DNA from: AWTP1-13 sp039808585
Lineage (GTDB): Bacteria; Pseudomonadota; Alphaproteobacteria; Rhizobiales; Hyphomicrobiaceae
Direction: 5' to 3'
Length of the DNA stretch: 64,000 nt
Assembly (NCBI GenBank): GCA_039808585.1
Contig: JBDHTJ010000001.1
Coordinates: 9,528-73,527 of the forward strand
Below are positions 34,028 through 42,504 of this stretch, piece by piece (within the stretch, counting starts at the first letter, position 1; the number at the start of each line of letters is the position of its first letter). Position numbers and translations under genes: made by a program. Below the pieces are notes generated by a model. It saw nothing but the letters and a program-made list of their open reading frames with translations, ran no database searches and was not told where the DNA came from.

Positions 34028-35592
34028 GCGGGTCCAGGGGTCCAGAGCGTTGGAAGATCGAGCGCCGCGGCAGCGGTCACGGCTCCCGATGCGATGAGCT
34101 TCGAGGCGGCATGCATGTCGGGGGCAAGATAGCGGTCTTCGACCAGTTGCGGAACCTGTGCCCGCACGAGTGCCCGCACGCGTTCCAGCGCCGGGCTCGA
34201 GGCGAGCGGCGCATGGAAATCACAGCCCTGGCAGGCCGCCAGCAGCTCGATCGCCAGGATCTCGCGCAAGTTCCCGATCATGTCCATCAAACGCCGCGCA
34301 CCGTGCGCTGCCATCGACACGTGGTCCTCCTGGTTGGCGGAGGTGGGGATCGAATCCACGCTCGCGGGCGCCGCGCGCTGCTTCATCTCCGAGGTCAGCG
34401 CCGCCGCCGTCACCTGCGGTATCATGAAGCCGGAATTGAGACCGGGCCGCGGCGTCAGGAACGCGGGCAGGCGCGATAGCGCAGGGTCCACCAGCATCGC
34501 GATCCGCCGCTCGGCCAGGGACCCGATCTCGCACAGCGCCAGTGCCATGATGTCTGCTGCGAACGCAACCGGCTCCGCATGAAAATTGCCGCCCGACAAG
34601 GCAACGGCCGCCCCATCGCCGCAGATGATCAGCGGATTGTCGGTGACACTGTTGGCTTCGATCTCGAGTGTCACGGCCACATTGCGCAGGATGTCCAGCG
34701 CCGCGCCCATCACCTGCGGCTGGCAGCGCAGGCAATAGGGGTCCTGCACGCGGTCGTCGCCTTCGAGGTGCGACGCCCGGATGTCGCTCTCGGCCATCAG
34801 CCGCCGCAACGCGGCGGCGCACTCCGTCTGGCCCTTGTGGGGGCGCAGCGCGTGCACGCGCGCGTCGAACGGTGCATCAGACCCTTTCGCGGCCTCTGTC
34901 GCCAGAACGCCCGTGATCAGCGCCGACTGGAACAGCAGCTGCGCCTCGAACAGCGCTGCAAGGGCGTAGGCGGTCGAGAATTGCGTGCCGTTGAGCAGCG
35001 CCAACCCCTCCTTCGGCGCCAGCACGAGCGGAGCCAGCCCCGCCTTCGACAGCGCCTCGGCCGCTGGCACCTGCGCTTCGCCTTGGAACACCGCGCCCAC
35101 CCCCAGCATCGCAGCCGTCATGTGCGCGAGGGGCGCAAGATCTCCCGAAGCGCCCACCGAGCCTTGGCTCGGGATCACGGGGATGAGGTCTGCCGCGATC
35201 ATGTCCTCCAGCCGCGCCAGGGTCTCTGGCCGCACGCCTGAAGCACCCTGGCCGAGGCTCGCGAGCTTCAGCGCCATCATCAGCCGCGCCACCGCCTTGG
35301 GCATCGGCGGTCCGACGCCCGCGGCGTGCGACAGCACGATGTTCCTCTGCAGCCGGGCGAGATCATCCGCCGCGATGCGCACGCTGGCGAGCTTTCCGAA
35401 GCCGGTGTTGAGGCCGTAGACCGGCGCGCCCGCTTCGATGATGGCGGCCACCGCCTCCGCTGACGCGCGCACGCCTTCCTGCGCCTCCGGCGCCAGCCTC
35501 ACGCCGGCTCCCCTGTAGATCGCCATCCAGGAATTCAAAGGGTCCCGCGCCGGCTGCAGGGTGACGACGCCGTCGCTCACTTTCCCCTCCAT
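34024..35592 (-). CDS. hutH: Histidine ammonia-lyase
   Basis: A 522-residue enzyme converting histidine to urocanate and ammonia. The residues that cyclise into the MIO cofactor, A148-S149-G150, are visible in GSVGASGDLAPLAHM. Other family motifs are YGLNTGFGKLASV and QDPYCLRCQPQVMGAALD. The length is normal. It overlaps the hutI stop by 16 nt. Urocanase (hutU), which would use its product, is absent from the window. Confidence 0.96.
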   Translation of the reverse strand: MEGKVSDGVVTLQPARDPLNSWMAIYRGAGVRLAPEAQEGVRASAEAVAAIIEAGAPVYGLNTGFGKLASVRIAADDLARLQRNIVLSHAAGVGPPMPKAVARLMMALKLASLGQGASGVRPETLARLEDMIAADLIPVIPSQGSVGASGDLAPLAHMTAAMLGVGAVFQGEAQVPAAEALSKAGLAPLVLAPKEGLALLNGTQFSTAYALAALFEAQLLFQSALITGVLATEAAKGSDAPFDARVHALRPHKGQTECAAALRRLMAESDIRASHLEGDDRVQDPYCLRCQPQVMGAALDILRNVAVTLEIEANSVTDNPLIICGDGAAVALSGGNFHAEPVAFAADIMALALCEIGSLAERRIAMLVDPALSRLPAFLTPRPGLNSGFMIPQVTAAALTSEMKQRAAPASVDSIPTSANQEDHVSMAAHGARRLMDMIGNLREILAIELLAACQGCDFHAPLASSPALERVRALVRAQVPQLVEDRYLAPDMHAASKLIASGAVTAAAALDLPTLWTPGPA

Positions 35593-36779
35593 ACACGGGC
35601 ATGCAAAGGGTTGAAGCCCATGCGATAGGGCAGCTCCGCAAGGCGCTCAACATTCCAGATGGCGAGGTCCGCGCTCTTGCCGGGCTCGATCGTGCCGATC
35701 TCGGCAAGCCGCCCCAGGGCGCGCGCCGCCTCCCGCGTGACACCGGCGATGATCTCCTCGACCGTCAGGCGGAACAGCGTCGCCCCCATGTTCATCGTCA
35801 GCAGCAGCGAAGTGAGCGGCGACGAGCCCGGATTGCTGTCGGTTGCCAGCGCTATCCGCACCTTGTGCTTGCGGAAGACATCGACCGGCGGCTTTTGCGT
35901 CTCCCGGATGAAATAGAAGGCGCCGGGCAGCAACACCGCAACGGTTCCCGCCTTTGCCATCGCGGCCGCGCCGTCCGCGTCCGTGTGCTCCAGGTGATCG
36001 GCAGACAGGGCGCCAAACCGGGCCGCAAGAGCTGCCCCGCCATCGTTCGTCAGCTGGTCGGCGTGCAGCTTCACGGGCAGCCCCAGGCCCTTCGCCGTCT
36101 CGAACACGCGCGCTGTCTGCGCGGCGCTGAAGGCAATGCCCTCCATGAACGCATCGACGGCATCCGCGAGGCCCTCGCGCGCAATCGCGGGCAGCATATG
36201 GCTGCACAGGTCGCGGATGTAGGCGTCTTTGTCTTTCGCCTCTGGCGGCAGCGCATGCGCACCCAGGAACGTCGTCGTCACGCTCACCGGACGCTCGCTG
36301 CTCAGGCGACGTGCAGCGCGCAGTTGCCGCGCCTCCGTATCGAGTTCGAGCCCATAGCCCGACTTGATCTCGATCGTGGTCACCCCCTCGCCGATGAGTG
36401 CATCGAGCCGCGGCAGCGCCGCCCCGACGAGGTCATCCTCCGAGGCGCCGCGCGTTGCCCGCACGGTCGACAGGATGCCGCCACCCGCCCGCGCCAGTTC
36501 CTCATAGCTGGCGCCCGCAAGCCTCAGCTCGAACTCGTGCGCGCGATTGCCGCCATACACGAGATGCGTATGGCAATCGACCAGCCCCGGCGTGATCCAT
36601 CGCCCTTCGAGGCGCGTCGTCTCCCGTGCCGTGATGCCCGGTAGCTCGCGCATGGGCCCGACCCAGGCGATGCGGCCGTCCTTGGCGGCAATGGCAGCGC
36701 CCTCGATGACGCCCAGCCCCTCCCGCGCACCATCCAGCGTCGCGATGCGCGCGTCGGTCCACAAACGGTCGACTTGCAT
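35577..36779 (-). CDS. hutI: Imidazolonepropionase
   Basis: A 400-residue amidohydrolase that opens the imidazolone ring to give formimidoylglutamate. The metal-binding motif is LVDCHTHLVYGGNRAHEFEL, with further motifs EIKSGYGL, KLHADQLTN and ALATDSNPGSSP. ATG 36779 (MQVDRLWTDARIATLDG) is chosen because GAAGGAGTG sits 9 nt upstream; the open frame continues to 36896 into the divergent hutF gene. The 104 bp between hutI and hutF should hold divergent promoters. Confidence 0.95.
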   Translation of the reverse strand: MQVDRLWTDARIATLDGAREGLGVIEGAAIAAKDGRIAWVGPMRELPGITARETTRLEGRWITPGLVDCHTHLVYGGNRAHEFELRLAGASYEELARAGGGILSTVRATRGASEDDLVGAALPRLDALIGEGVTTIEIKSGYGLELDTEARQLRAARRLSSERPVSVTTTFLGAHALPPEAKDKDAYIRDLCSHMLPAIAREGLADAVDAFMEGIAFSAAQTARVFETAKGLGLPVKLHADQLTNDGGAALAARFGALSADHLEHTDADGAAAMAKAGTVAVLLPGAFYFIRETQKPPVDVFRKHKVRIALATDSNPGSSPLTSLLLTMNMGATLFRLTVEEIIAGVTREAARALGRLAEIGTIEPGKSADLAIWNVERLAELPYRMGFNPLHARVWRGK

Positions 36780-36883
36780 CCGGATTTCACTCCTTCGCTT
36801 CCGATCTACCCAGTGTGGCACTGGCTGCCGCGAAGGGGAATGGTCTATAGACGCTGTAACCGGAAGCGGAGAAGCGGCGGCGC

Positions 36884-38251
36884 ATGACGAGCACATACCA
36901 TTTCCCCCTGGCCCTCACCGAGGAAGGCTGGCGCAGCGACGTGTCCATAGCCATCGCCGACGGGCGCATCGCCAGCGTCACCAGTGGCGTCGCGTCCATG
37001 CCGCAGGCCATTCCGATGCAGGGCATCGCCATTCCCGGCATGGCAAATCTGCATAGTCATGCATTCCAGCGCGCCATGGCAGGTCTCGTCGAGCGGCGTG
37101 GGCCGGAGGACGACAGCTTCTGGACGTGGCGCGACGTGATGTACCGCTTCCTCGCCGAGATGACGCCCGACGATATCGAGGCTGTGGCCGCCTGGCTGTA
37201 CGTTGAGATGCTGGAGGCCGGCTACACCTGCGTCGGTGAATTCCATTATGTGCATCACGCGGCGGATGGCAGCCACTATGCCGACGTCGGCGAGACCAGC
37301 GCGCGCATCGCTGCCGCCTCGCACGCGACCGGCATCGGCTTGACGCTCCTTCCGGCCTTCTACGCCCACGGCGGATGCGGCGGCCAGCCCCCCAAGGATG
37401 GGCAAAGGCGCTTCCTGTGTTCCCTTGATGATTTCATGCGGCTGATGGAGCGCGCGCAACAAAGCGTCGCTGCGCTCGCAAGAGGCCATGTTGGCATCGC
37501 ACCGCACTCGCTGCGCGCCGTGGCGCCGGACGAATTGAAGGCACTGCTTGCGGCCTTTCCCTCCTGCCCCGTCCACATGCATGCGGCTGAGCAGACGGCG
37601 GAAGTGGCCGAATGCCTGGCCTGGAGTGGCGCCCGGCCGGTGGAATGGCTGCTGGCAAATGCCGCCGTCGGCCAGCGCTGGTGCCTCATCCACTGCACGC
37701 ACATGACCGACGTTGAAATCACGGGCCTTGCAAGAAGTGCCGCTGTCGCCGGCCTCTGCCCCATTACGGAGGCGAACCTGGGCGACGGCATTTTCGAGGC
37801 GCCTCGCTTTCTCGATGCTGGCGGACGCATCGGCATAGGCTCCGACAGCAACGTGCGCATCGCGCTCGGCGAGGAATTGCGCACGCTCGAATACGGTCAG
37901 CGGCTGCGCGATCGCAAACGCAACCGTCTTGGACCCACCGGCAGTTCCACGGGGCGACACATCTTCGACGCAGCGCGGCGCGGCGGTGCCCAGGCCCTGC
38001 AGCAGGACACCGGCGCGCTCGCAGTCGGCAGGATCGCCGACATCGTCGTCCTCGACCAGGGGCACCCTGTTCTTGCCGGCCGCAGCGGCGACACCATCAT
38101 CGACGCACTTGCCTTCGCCGGCGGTGATGGCCTCGTTGCCGACGTCATCGCGGCCGGGCGGCACGTGGTCAAGGATGGCCGGCACGTTGCGCGGGAAACG
38201 CTGCTGGCGCGCTACAACCGCACCGTCACCCGTCTCGCGCAGGCACTGTAA
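36884..38251 (+). CDS. hutF: Formimidoylglutamate deiminase
   Basis: A 455-residue amidohydrolase that deiminates N-formimino-glutamate to N-formylglutamate and ammonia. Motifs include GMANLHSHAFQRAMAGLVER (metal-binding HxH), FHYVHHAADG, GIAPHSLRAVAP and IGIGSDSNVRIALGEELRTL. Its presence with hutG defines the five-step pathway rather than the HutE formiminoglutamase route. It is divergent from hutI. Confidence 0.95.
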   Translation: MTSTYHFPLALTEEGWRSDVSIAIADGRIASVTSGVASMPQAIPMQGIAIPGMANLHSHAFQRAMAGLVERRGPEDDSFWTWRDVMYRFLAEMTPDDIEAVAAWLYVEMLEAGYTCVGEFHYVHHAADGSHYADVGETSARIAAASHATGIGLTLLPAFYAHGGCGGQPPKDGQRRFLCSLDDFMRLMERAQQSVAALARGHVGIAPHSLRAVAPDELKALLAAFPSCPVHMHAAEQTAEVAECLAWSGARPVEWLLANAAVGQRWCLIHCTHMTDVEITGLARSAAVAGLCPITEANLGDGIFEAPRFLDAGGRIGIGSDSNVRIALGEELRTLEYGQRLRDRKRNRLGPTGSSTGRHIFDAARRGGAQALQQDTGALAVGRIADIVVLDQGHPVLAGRSGDTIIDALAFAGGDGLVADVIAAGRHVVKDGRHVARETLLARYNRTVTRLAQAL

Positions 38252-38643
38252 AAAAACCGCGCCTACTCCGCATCACCCCTGCTCCGCCTGCTCCTGCCCG
38301 CTATTCCCTTCTGACAAATCCGAATGACAGGGATCTCTCCCCGCTCCTTCTTTCTCAACGGGGAAAGATCCTGGCTCTCGCTCCGCTCGGCAGGGAAGGT
38401 AGAGAGGTGGAGGTTCGCTTTCACCGTTGGCTTGCGGGGATATCTGCCTCGCGCGGCGATGACGGAAGTGGTGCGCGCATCCAGTTCAATCATCGGCTCA
38501 ACCGTGGCGAGGGTCGAGCACCGTCCCACGCCCACCGCCCGTCAAGCCCGCGAAGGCGGGCTTCCACGCCGGTTGGCGCCATCGCTACTGGGCTACGCGC
38601 ATTCCTGCGCTATCCCAGCCTACGGCACTTGCCCTGCCGCTCT
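38252..38643. other. Repeat-containing intergenic region between hutF and fahA
   Basis: No credible gene is present in this stretch between convergent genes. It contains an inverted, diverged copy of the composite repeat (about 38325-38465), a GTCAAGCCCGCGAAGGCGGG-type repeat (38537-38568), and a hairpin CTGGG..CCCAG with a TACGCGCA/TGCGCTA core (38594-38625) like the REP hairpin near 2294. There is no clear U-tracted terminator. Confidence 0.65.
38325..38465 (-). repeat. Composite palindromic repeat, inverted diverged copy
   Basis: Read on the minus strand it follows the same order as the copies at 2.4 and 10.1 kb: GTCATCGCCGCGCGAGGC, a variable spacer ending CTCTCTACCTTCCC, then TGCCGAGCGGAGCGAGAGCC and AGGATCTTTCCCCG. 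The third inverted pair GATCTCTCCCC / GGGGAAAGATC is well kept. Conservation of order with sequence drift suggests an old dispersed element family. Confidence 0.65.
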
Positions 38644-39957
38644 TCAGGTCGCGACTGCCGGCACGATCTTGCCGCTGCACGGCCCGAAGCCGATCGAGGC
38701 ATAGCCGCTGCGCTCGGCACGCGCCGTGAATATGATCTCGTCGCCGTCTTCCAGGAACCGCCGTGTCTCGCCCGAGGCAAGCGTCAGTGGCTCCTTGCCG
38801 CCTTTCGTGATCTCGAGCAGCGCGCCGAGGCCCCCCGCGTCGGGCGTGGAAATGGTGCCGGTGCCGAACAGGTCGCCCGGCTCCAGATTGCAGCCACCGC
38901 AGGTGTGATGCGCCACCATCTGCGCAGGCGTCCAATACAGGTGCCGCGCATTGCTGAGCGAGATGCGCTCAGGCCCCATCCCCTTCGCCGCCAGCCCGGC
39001 CGTCATCAGCGTCACTTCCAGGGAGAGGTCCAGGGCGCCCTCCATCTGGTCCGACTGCGCGGTGAGATAGGGCATCGGCTCGGGATCGCCGGCCGGGCGC
39101 TTCTCCTGCGCGATCCGGAATGGTGCCATGGCCTCCGGCGTGACGATCCAAGCCGAAATCGTGGTCGCGAAGTTCTTGGCGAGGAAAGGCCCCAGCGGCT
39201 GGTACTCCCAGCCCTGGATGTCCCGTGCCGACCAGTCGTTCAATAGGCAGAAGCCCGCGATGTGCTCGTGCGCATGCGCAATGTCGATCGGCGCGCCCTG
39301 CGCATTGCCCTTTCCAATCCACACGCCGAGTTCGAGTTCGAAATCAAGGTTGCGGCAAGGGCCGAAGCTCGGCGTCTCTTCCGTCGGCGGCTTGCGCTGT
39401 CCCAGCGGCCGGCGCACGTCGGCACCGCTCACGACCACGCTCGAGGCACGCCCGTGATAGGCGATGGGGATGTGCTTGTAGTTCGGCAGCAGTGGATTGT
39501 CCGGCCGGAAGTTCTTGCCGGCGTTCACCGCGTGATGGATGCCGGCGTAGAAGTCGGTGAAGTTGCCGATCCGCACCGGCCTGTGCACGCTGCAACGCTG
39601 GGCCTCGTGCAGCAGCGGCTCGAGCCGTGCCCGCTCAGCGCTGCCTTCGGAAAGCAGCGCGAACAGACGCCGTCTGAGCGCCCGACGCGGTCCGGCGCCT
39701 AGCGCCAGCAGCGTATTGAGCGTCGGCTCCGCAAGAGCCGCCGCCGCTGCCTTTGCTTCGCCATCCAGAAGGCCCGCTGCCGCAACGCCCGCCAGGTCGA
39801 GAATGCTGTTGCCGATGGGCGTGCCGGCCCGGGGGGCACCACCCGCCGGGCTGAACACCCCCAATGGCAGGTTCTGCAGCGGAAAATCGCGATGCCCGTT
39901 TGCTGAAGCGATCCAACTCTTGCGGGCTACGTCGTGTGTCTCGTCAAGCTGCGGCAT
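38644..39957 (-). CDS. fahA: Fumarylacetoacetase
   Basis: A 437-residue hydrolase for the last step of tyrosine/homogentisate breakdown (fumarylacetoacetate to fumarate and acetoacetate). Motifs are DFYAGIHHAVNAGKNFRPDN, the active-site region PIAYHGRASSVVVSG, the metal-binding DFELELGVWIGKGN and LNDWSARDIQGWEYQPLGPF. The N-terminal SH3-like domain is present, so it is a full-length eukaryote-like FAH. It lies 36 bp downstream of aroC on the same strand. hpd is at 8.9 kb; homogentisate dioxygenase and maleylacetoacetate isomerase are not seen here. Confidence 0.94.
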   Translation of the reverse strand: MPQLDETHDVARKSWIASANGHRDFPLQNLPLGVFSPAGGAPRAGTPIGNSILDLAGVAAAGLLDGEAKAAAAALAEPTLNTLLALGAGPRRALRRRLFALLSEGSAERARLEPLLHEAQRCSVHRPVRIGNFTDFYAGIHHAVNAGKNFRPDNPLLPNYKHIPIAYHGRASSVVVSGADVRRPLGQRKPPTEETPSFGPCRNLDFELELGVWIGKGNAQGAPIDIAHAHEHIAGFCLLNDWSARDIQGWEYQPLGPFLAKNFATTISAWIVTPEAMAPFRIAQEKRPAGDPEPMPYLTAQSDQMEGALDLSLEVTLMTAGLAAKGMGPERISLSNARHLYWTPAQMVAHHTCGGCNLEPGDLFGTGTISTPDAGGLGALLEITKGGKEPLTLASGETRRFLEDGDEIIFTARAERSGYASIGFGPCSGKIVPAVAT

Positions 39958-39993
39958 GGGCCTTCTCCTTGCGCGCGCACGCGGTGTCTGGCT

Positions 39994-41082
39994 TCATCGT
40001 CCCGTCTGCGCGCGGTGGCGCAGGAAGTGATCGGCAAGCGTGATCGCCATCATGGCTTCACCGACGGGAACGGCCCTGATGCCCACGCACGGGTCGTGGC
40101 GGCCTTTCGTCAGGATCTCTGTCTCTTTCCCGTGCCTGTCGATCGTCTTGCGCGGCTGCAGGATGGATGATGTCGGTTTCACCGCGAACCGGCAGACCAC
40201 GGGTTGGCCGCTCGATATGCCGCCCAGGATGCCGCCGGCATGATTGGAGAGGAACAGCGGCTGGCCGTCATTGCCCATGCGGATCTCGTCGGCGTTCTCC
40301 TCGCCCGTGAGTTCGGCCGAGGCCATGCCCGCGCCGATCTCGACCCCCTTGACGGCGTTGATGCTCATCATGGCGCTGGCGAGATCCTGGTCGAGCTTGC
40401 CGTAGATGGGCGCTCCCCAGCCCGCAGGCACGCCATCCGCACACACCTCGATCACCGCGCCGACCGATGACCCGGCCTTGCGGATACCGTCGAGGTAACT
40501 CGTCCAGGTGGCGACCATGCCGGGATCGGGGCAGAAAAACGGGTTGTTGCCCACCTCGTCCCACGACCAGCGGCTGCGGTCGATCCTGTGCGGCCCGATC
40601 TGCACCAGCGCCGCACGGATATTGACGCCCGCCACGACCTTGCGCGCAACCGCCCCTGCCGCCACGCGCATCGCCGTCTCCCGCGCTGAGGAACGCCCCC
40701 CGCCCCGGTAGTCGCGGATGCCGTACTTGGCCCAATACGTAAAGTCGGCGTGGCCGGGGCGGAATTTGTCCTTGATGTCCCCGTAGTCCTTGCTGCGCTG
40801 ATCGACATTTTCGATCACGAGCGCAATGGGCGTGCCGGTCGTCACTTGCCGCCCGGAATCGTCGTGGAAAACCCCGGAAAGGATTCGCACCTCGTCCGGT
40901 TCGCGCCTTTGCGTCGTGAACCGCGACTGGCCGGGCTTCCGGCGATCGAGTTCCGCCTGGATATCCTGGGCCTCGAGCGGAATGCCGGGCGGGCAGCCGT
41001 CCACGACACAGCCGATGGCGGGCCCATGGCTCTCCCCCCAGGTGGTGACGCGGAACAGATGGCCGAAGGTGTTGAAGGACAT
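39994..41082 (-). CDS. aroC: Chorismate synthase
   Basis: A 362-residue FMN-dependent enzyme making chorismate from EPSP, the last shikimate step. Signatures: the N-terminus FGHLFRVTTWGESHGPAIGC, the central RSSARETAMRVAAGAVARK and the C-terminal GGILGGISSGQPVVCRFAVK. The length is normal. It is followed by fahA in the same direction, placing an aromatic biosynthetic gene directly before a tyrosine-catabolic one. Confidence 0.97.
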   Translation of the reverse strand: MSFNTFGHLFRVTTWGESHGPAIGCVVDGCPPGIPLEAQDIQAELDRRKPGQSRFTTQRREPDEVRILSGVFHDDSGRQVTTGTPIALVIENVDQRSKDYGDIKDKFRPGHADFTYWAKYGIRDYRGGGRSSARETAMRVAAGAVARKVVAGVNIRAALVQIGPHRIDRSRWSWDEVGNNPFFCPDPGMVATWTSYLDGIRKAGSSVGAVIEVCADGVPAGWGAPIYGKLDQDLASAMMSINAVKGVEIGAGMASAELTGEENADEIRMGNDGQPLFLSNHAGGILGGISSGQPVVCRFAVKPTSSILQPRKTIDRHGKETEILTKGRHDPCVGIRAVPVGEAMMAITLADHFLRHRAQTGR

Positions 41083-41366
41083 TGCCTGGATGGTCTCGAA
41101 AAGCGCAGCACGTGGGGCTCGACATCTTCTAGCGCCACGCGGCGGATCTGCAAACCAGCCTCCGGACAGGTTTAAATTTTGCTACTGCGAAGGGTGCGGG
41201 GGGATGAGGCGATTGCGGGCATGCTCGCCGCGTTGCTCGTCCGCAACGGCATGTGCTTTTGCTCCCACTCAGTCATCTCCCGTTCATGTAGTTCCATCTA
41301 ACTTGCGGACGCGTTGTCGCATCGGATTGCGGTTTCGCCGAGTTGTCCATCGGGAGGTACTTGGAA

Positions 41367-41633
41367 ATGCGGAAGACCCTTATCGCCGTCGTCGCGCTCT
41401 CCGTCGCTGCTGCTTTCACGCCCTCGTTCGCTGCTGGCCCCGTGGGCCCCAGCTCGAAGGTCGAGACCGAGGCTGTTGCCCAGGTCGTGAAGGCCAAGAA
41501 GAAGTCCTTCTTCAAGAAGAAGGCACGGAAAGCCGGCAAGAAGGCCAAGAGCAAGCGCCCCGGTTCCTGCGGCGCCTACATGTACTACAGCAAGAAGGCT
41601 GGCAAGTGCATGGACGCTCGCAACAAGAAGTAA
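41367..41633 (+). CDS. Small lysine-rich exported protein
   Basis: An 88-residue protein. It has a signal peptide (MRKTLIAVVALSVAAAFTPS, cleavage near FAAG) and a mature part of about 65 residues that is extremely basic: VVKAKKKSFFKKKARKAGKK, then AKSKRPGSCGAYMYYSKKAG. There are two cysteines (SCG and KCMDARNKK) that could form one disulfide. GGAGG precedes the ATG by 9 nt. It is monocistronic with a strong terminator. I recall similar short secreted basic proteins in Hyphomicrobiales but no function. DNA or envelope binding and antimicrobial activity are guesses. Confidence 0.75.
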   Translation: MRKTLIAVVALSVAAAFTPSFAAGPVGPSSKVETEAVAQVVKAKKKSFFKKKARKAGKKAKSKRPGSCGAYMYYSKKAGKCMDARNKK

Positions 41634-41661
41634 GCCTCGCGCTTCCTTTTTGGATTTCTCA

Positions 41662-41693
41662 ACGGTCGAGGCTCATGCCTCGGCCGTTTTTCA
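41662..41693 (+). terminator. Rho-independent terminator after the lysine-rich protein gene
   Basis: An 11-bp stem ACGGTCGAGGC / GCCTCGGCCGT (one G-T pair) with a TCAT loop, followed by TTTTTCATTTT. It lies 29 bp past the stop codon. Confidence 0.9.
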
Positions 41694-41998
41694 TTTTCCG
41701 TTCCCGCCAAAGGCACGTGTCCGTGGGGAGAAGCGCAAAGCACCACCCGTGACCTGAGCCAAGTCGATCCACGACCCGGTGGCGTGTTGGCCGTCCCAAG
41801 CGACAAAAACCCGAACGGGACCGCATAAATGAAGGAGGCCCCGAGGAATGCTGGCGCGTGATGCGGCGCCGCTTTGCGCGCCATCGCGCGTGGCCGATAA
41901 ATCTCAAGGCCGCCTCGCGCAAAGCAGGCGACTGTTGACCCAAAACAAGGACAGCCGCCTCGTTCCGGCGTTCGTGTTCGCCAAACGAGGAGGCTGAA
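41694..41998. other. Leader/intergenic region upstream of the secreted protein gene at 42.0 kb
   Basis: No gene is supported here. The final 45 bp form a strong hairpin that covers the ribosome-binding site of the next gene (see the regulatory entry). The rest is GC-rich; an open frame crosses it on the minus strand but lacks any recognisable protein features. Confidence 0.55.
41954..41994 (+). promoter_or_regulatory. Nested hairpin sequestering the ribosome-binding site of the gene at 41999
   Basis: GCCGCCTCGTT (41954-41964) pairs with AACGAGGAGGC (41984-41994) with a single mismatch. Inside it, GGCG (41967-41970) pairs with CGCC (41979-41982) around an 8-nt loop. The right arm contains AGGAGG (41988-41993), the Shine-Dalgarno of the GTG at 41999. 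As RNA this would block initiation until opened by heat, a protein, a small RNA or a ribosome upstream. Confidence 0.6.
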
Positions 41999-42499
41999 GT
42001 GAGTTCGTTCTCTGGTGCTTGCGCCCTGCATCGCGTTGCCGTTCTGGCCCTTGCACTTCTTGCATCCTGGCCGCTTGAGGTAGCGAGTGCGGCAGAGACC
42101 GGCGCGGTGGGTACTCTTCTTGGAAGCTGGGGCGGCACTGGTCGCATTAGCTTTACCGATGGTTCCTCCGAAAGCATCCGCTGCACCGCCTACTACACCG
42201 GCGGCGGCACCGAATTGCGCATGGCAATCCAGTGCCAGAGCGAGAGGAACCCGATCCACATTCGAAGCCGCCTCAAGATTGAAGGCAGCAGGGCATCCGG
42301 CGAATGGGACGAGCGCACCTTCAATGCGTCAGGCACGGCCTCGGGTAGCGTCAGTGACAACAGGATCTCGCTCAACATCTCTGGCGGCGGGTTCACGGGA
42401 TCGATGTCGGTTTCCTTCAGCAAGTCGTCTCACAGCCTGACGATCTCGACCGAGGGTGTCCCCATGAAAGGGGCGAGCATGAACTTCAGCCGGCGGTAG
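41999..42499 (+). CDS. Secreted protein of unknown function
   Basis: A 166-residue protein with a signal peptide (VAVLALALLASWPLEVASAA) and a mature domain rich in Gly/Ser/Thr and predicted beta strands (GSWGGTGRISFTDGSSESIR; WDERTFNASGTASGSVSDNR; GGFTGSMSVSFSKSSHSLTI). Two cysteines, in IRCTAYY and AIQCQSE, could pair. The fold suggests a small beta-barrel, perhaps lipocalin-like, but the family is not recognised. The GTG start follows AGGAGG, which lies in a predicted hairpin. The next gene begins 5 bp after the stop. Confidence 0.75.
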   Translation: MSSFSGACALHRVAVLALALLASWPLEVASAAETGAVGTLLGSWGGTGRISFTDGSSESIRCTAYYTGGGTELRMAIQCQSERNPIHIRSRLKIEGSRASGEWDERTFNASGTASGSVSDNRISLNISGGGFTGSMSVSFSKSSHSLTISTEGVPMKGASMNFSRR

Positions 42500-42504
42500 C
42501 GTTG

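Noticed and set aside
41659..42186. A 175-codon minus-strand frame crossing the leader at 41.7-42.0 kb
   Set aside because: It runs through a terminator and overlaps a well-supported secreted-protein gene, and it has no motif or good start.
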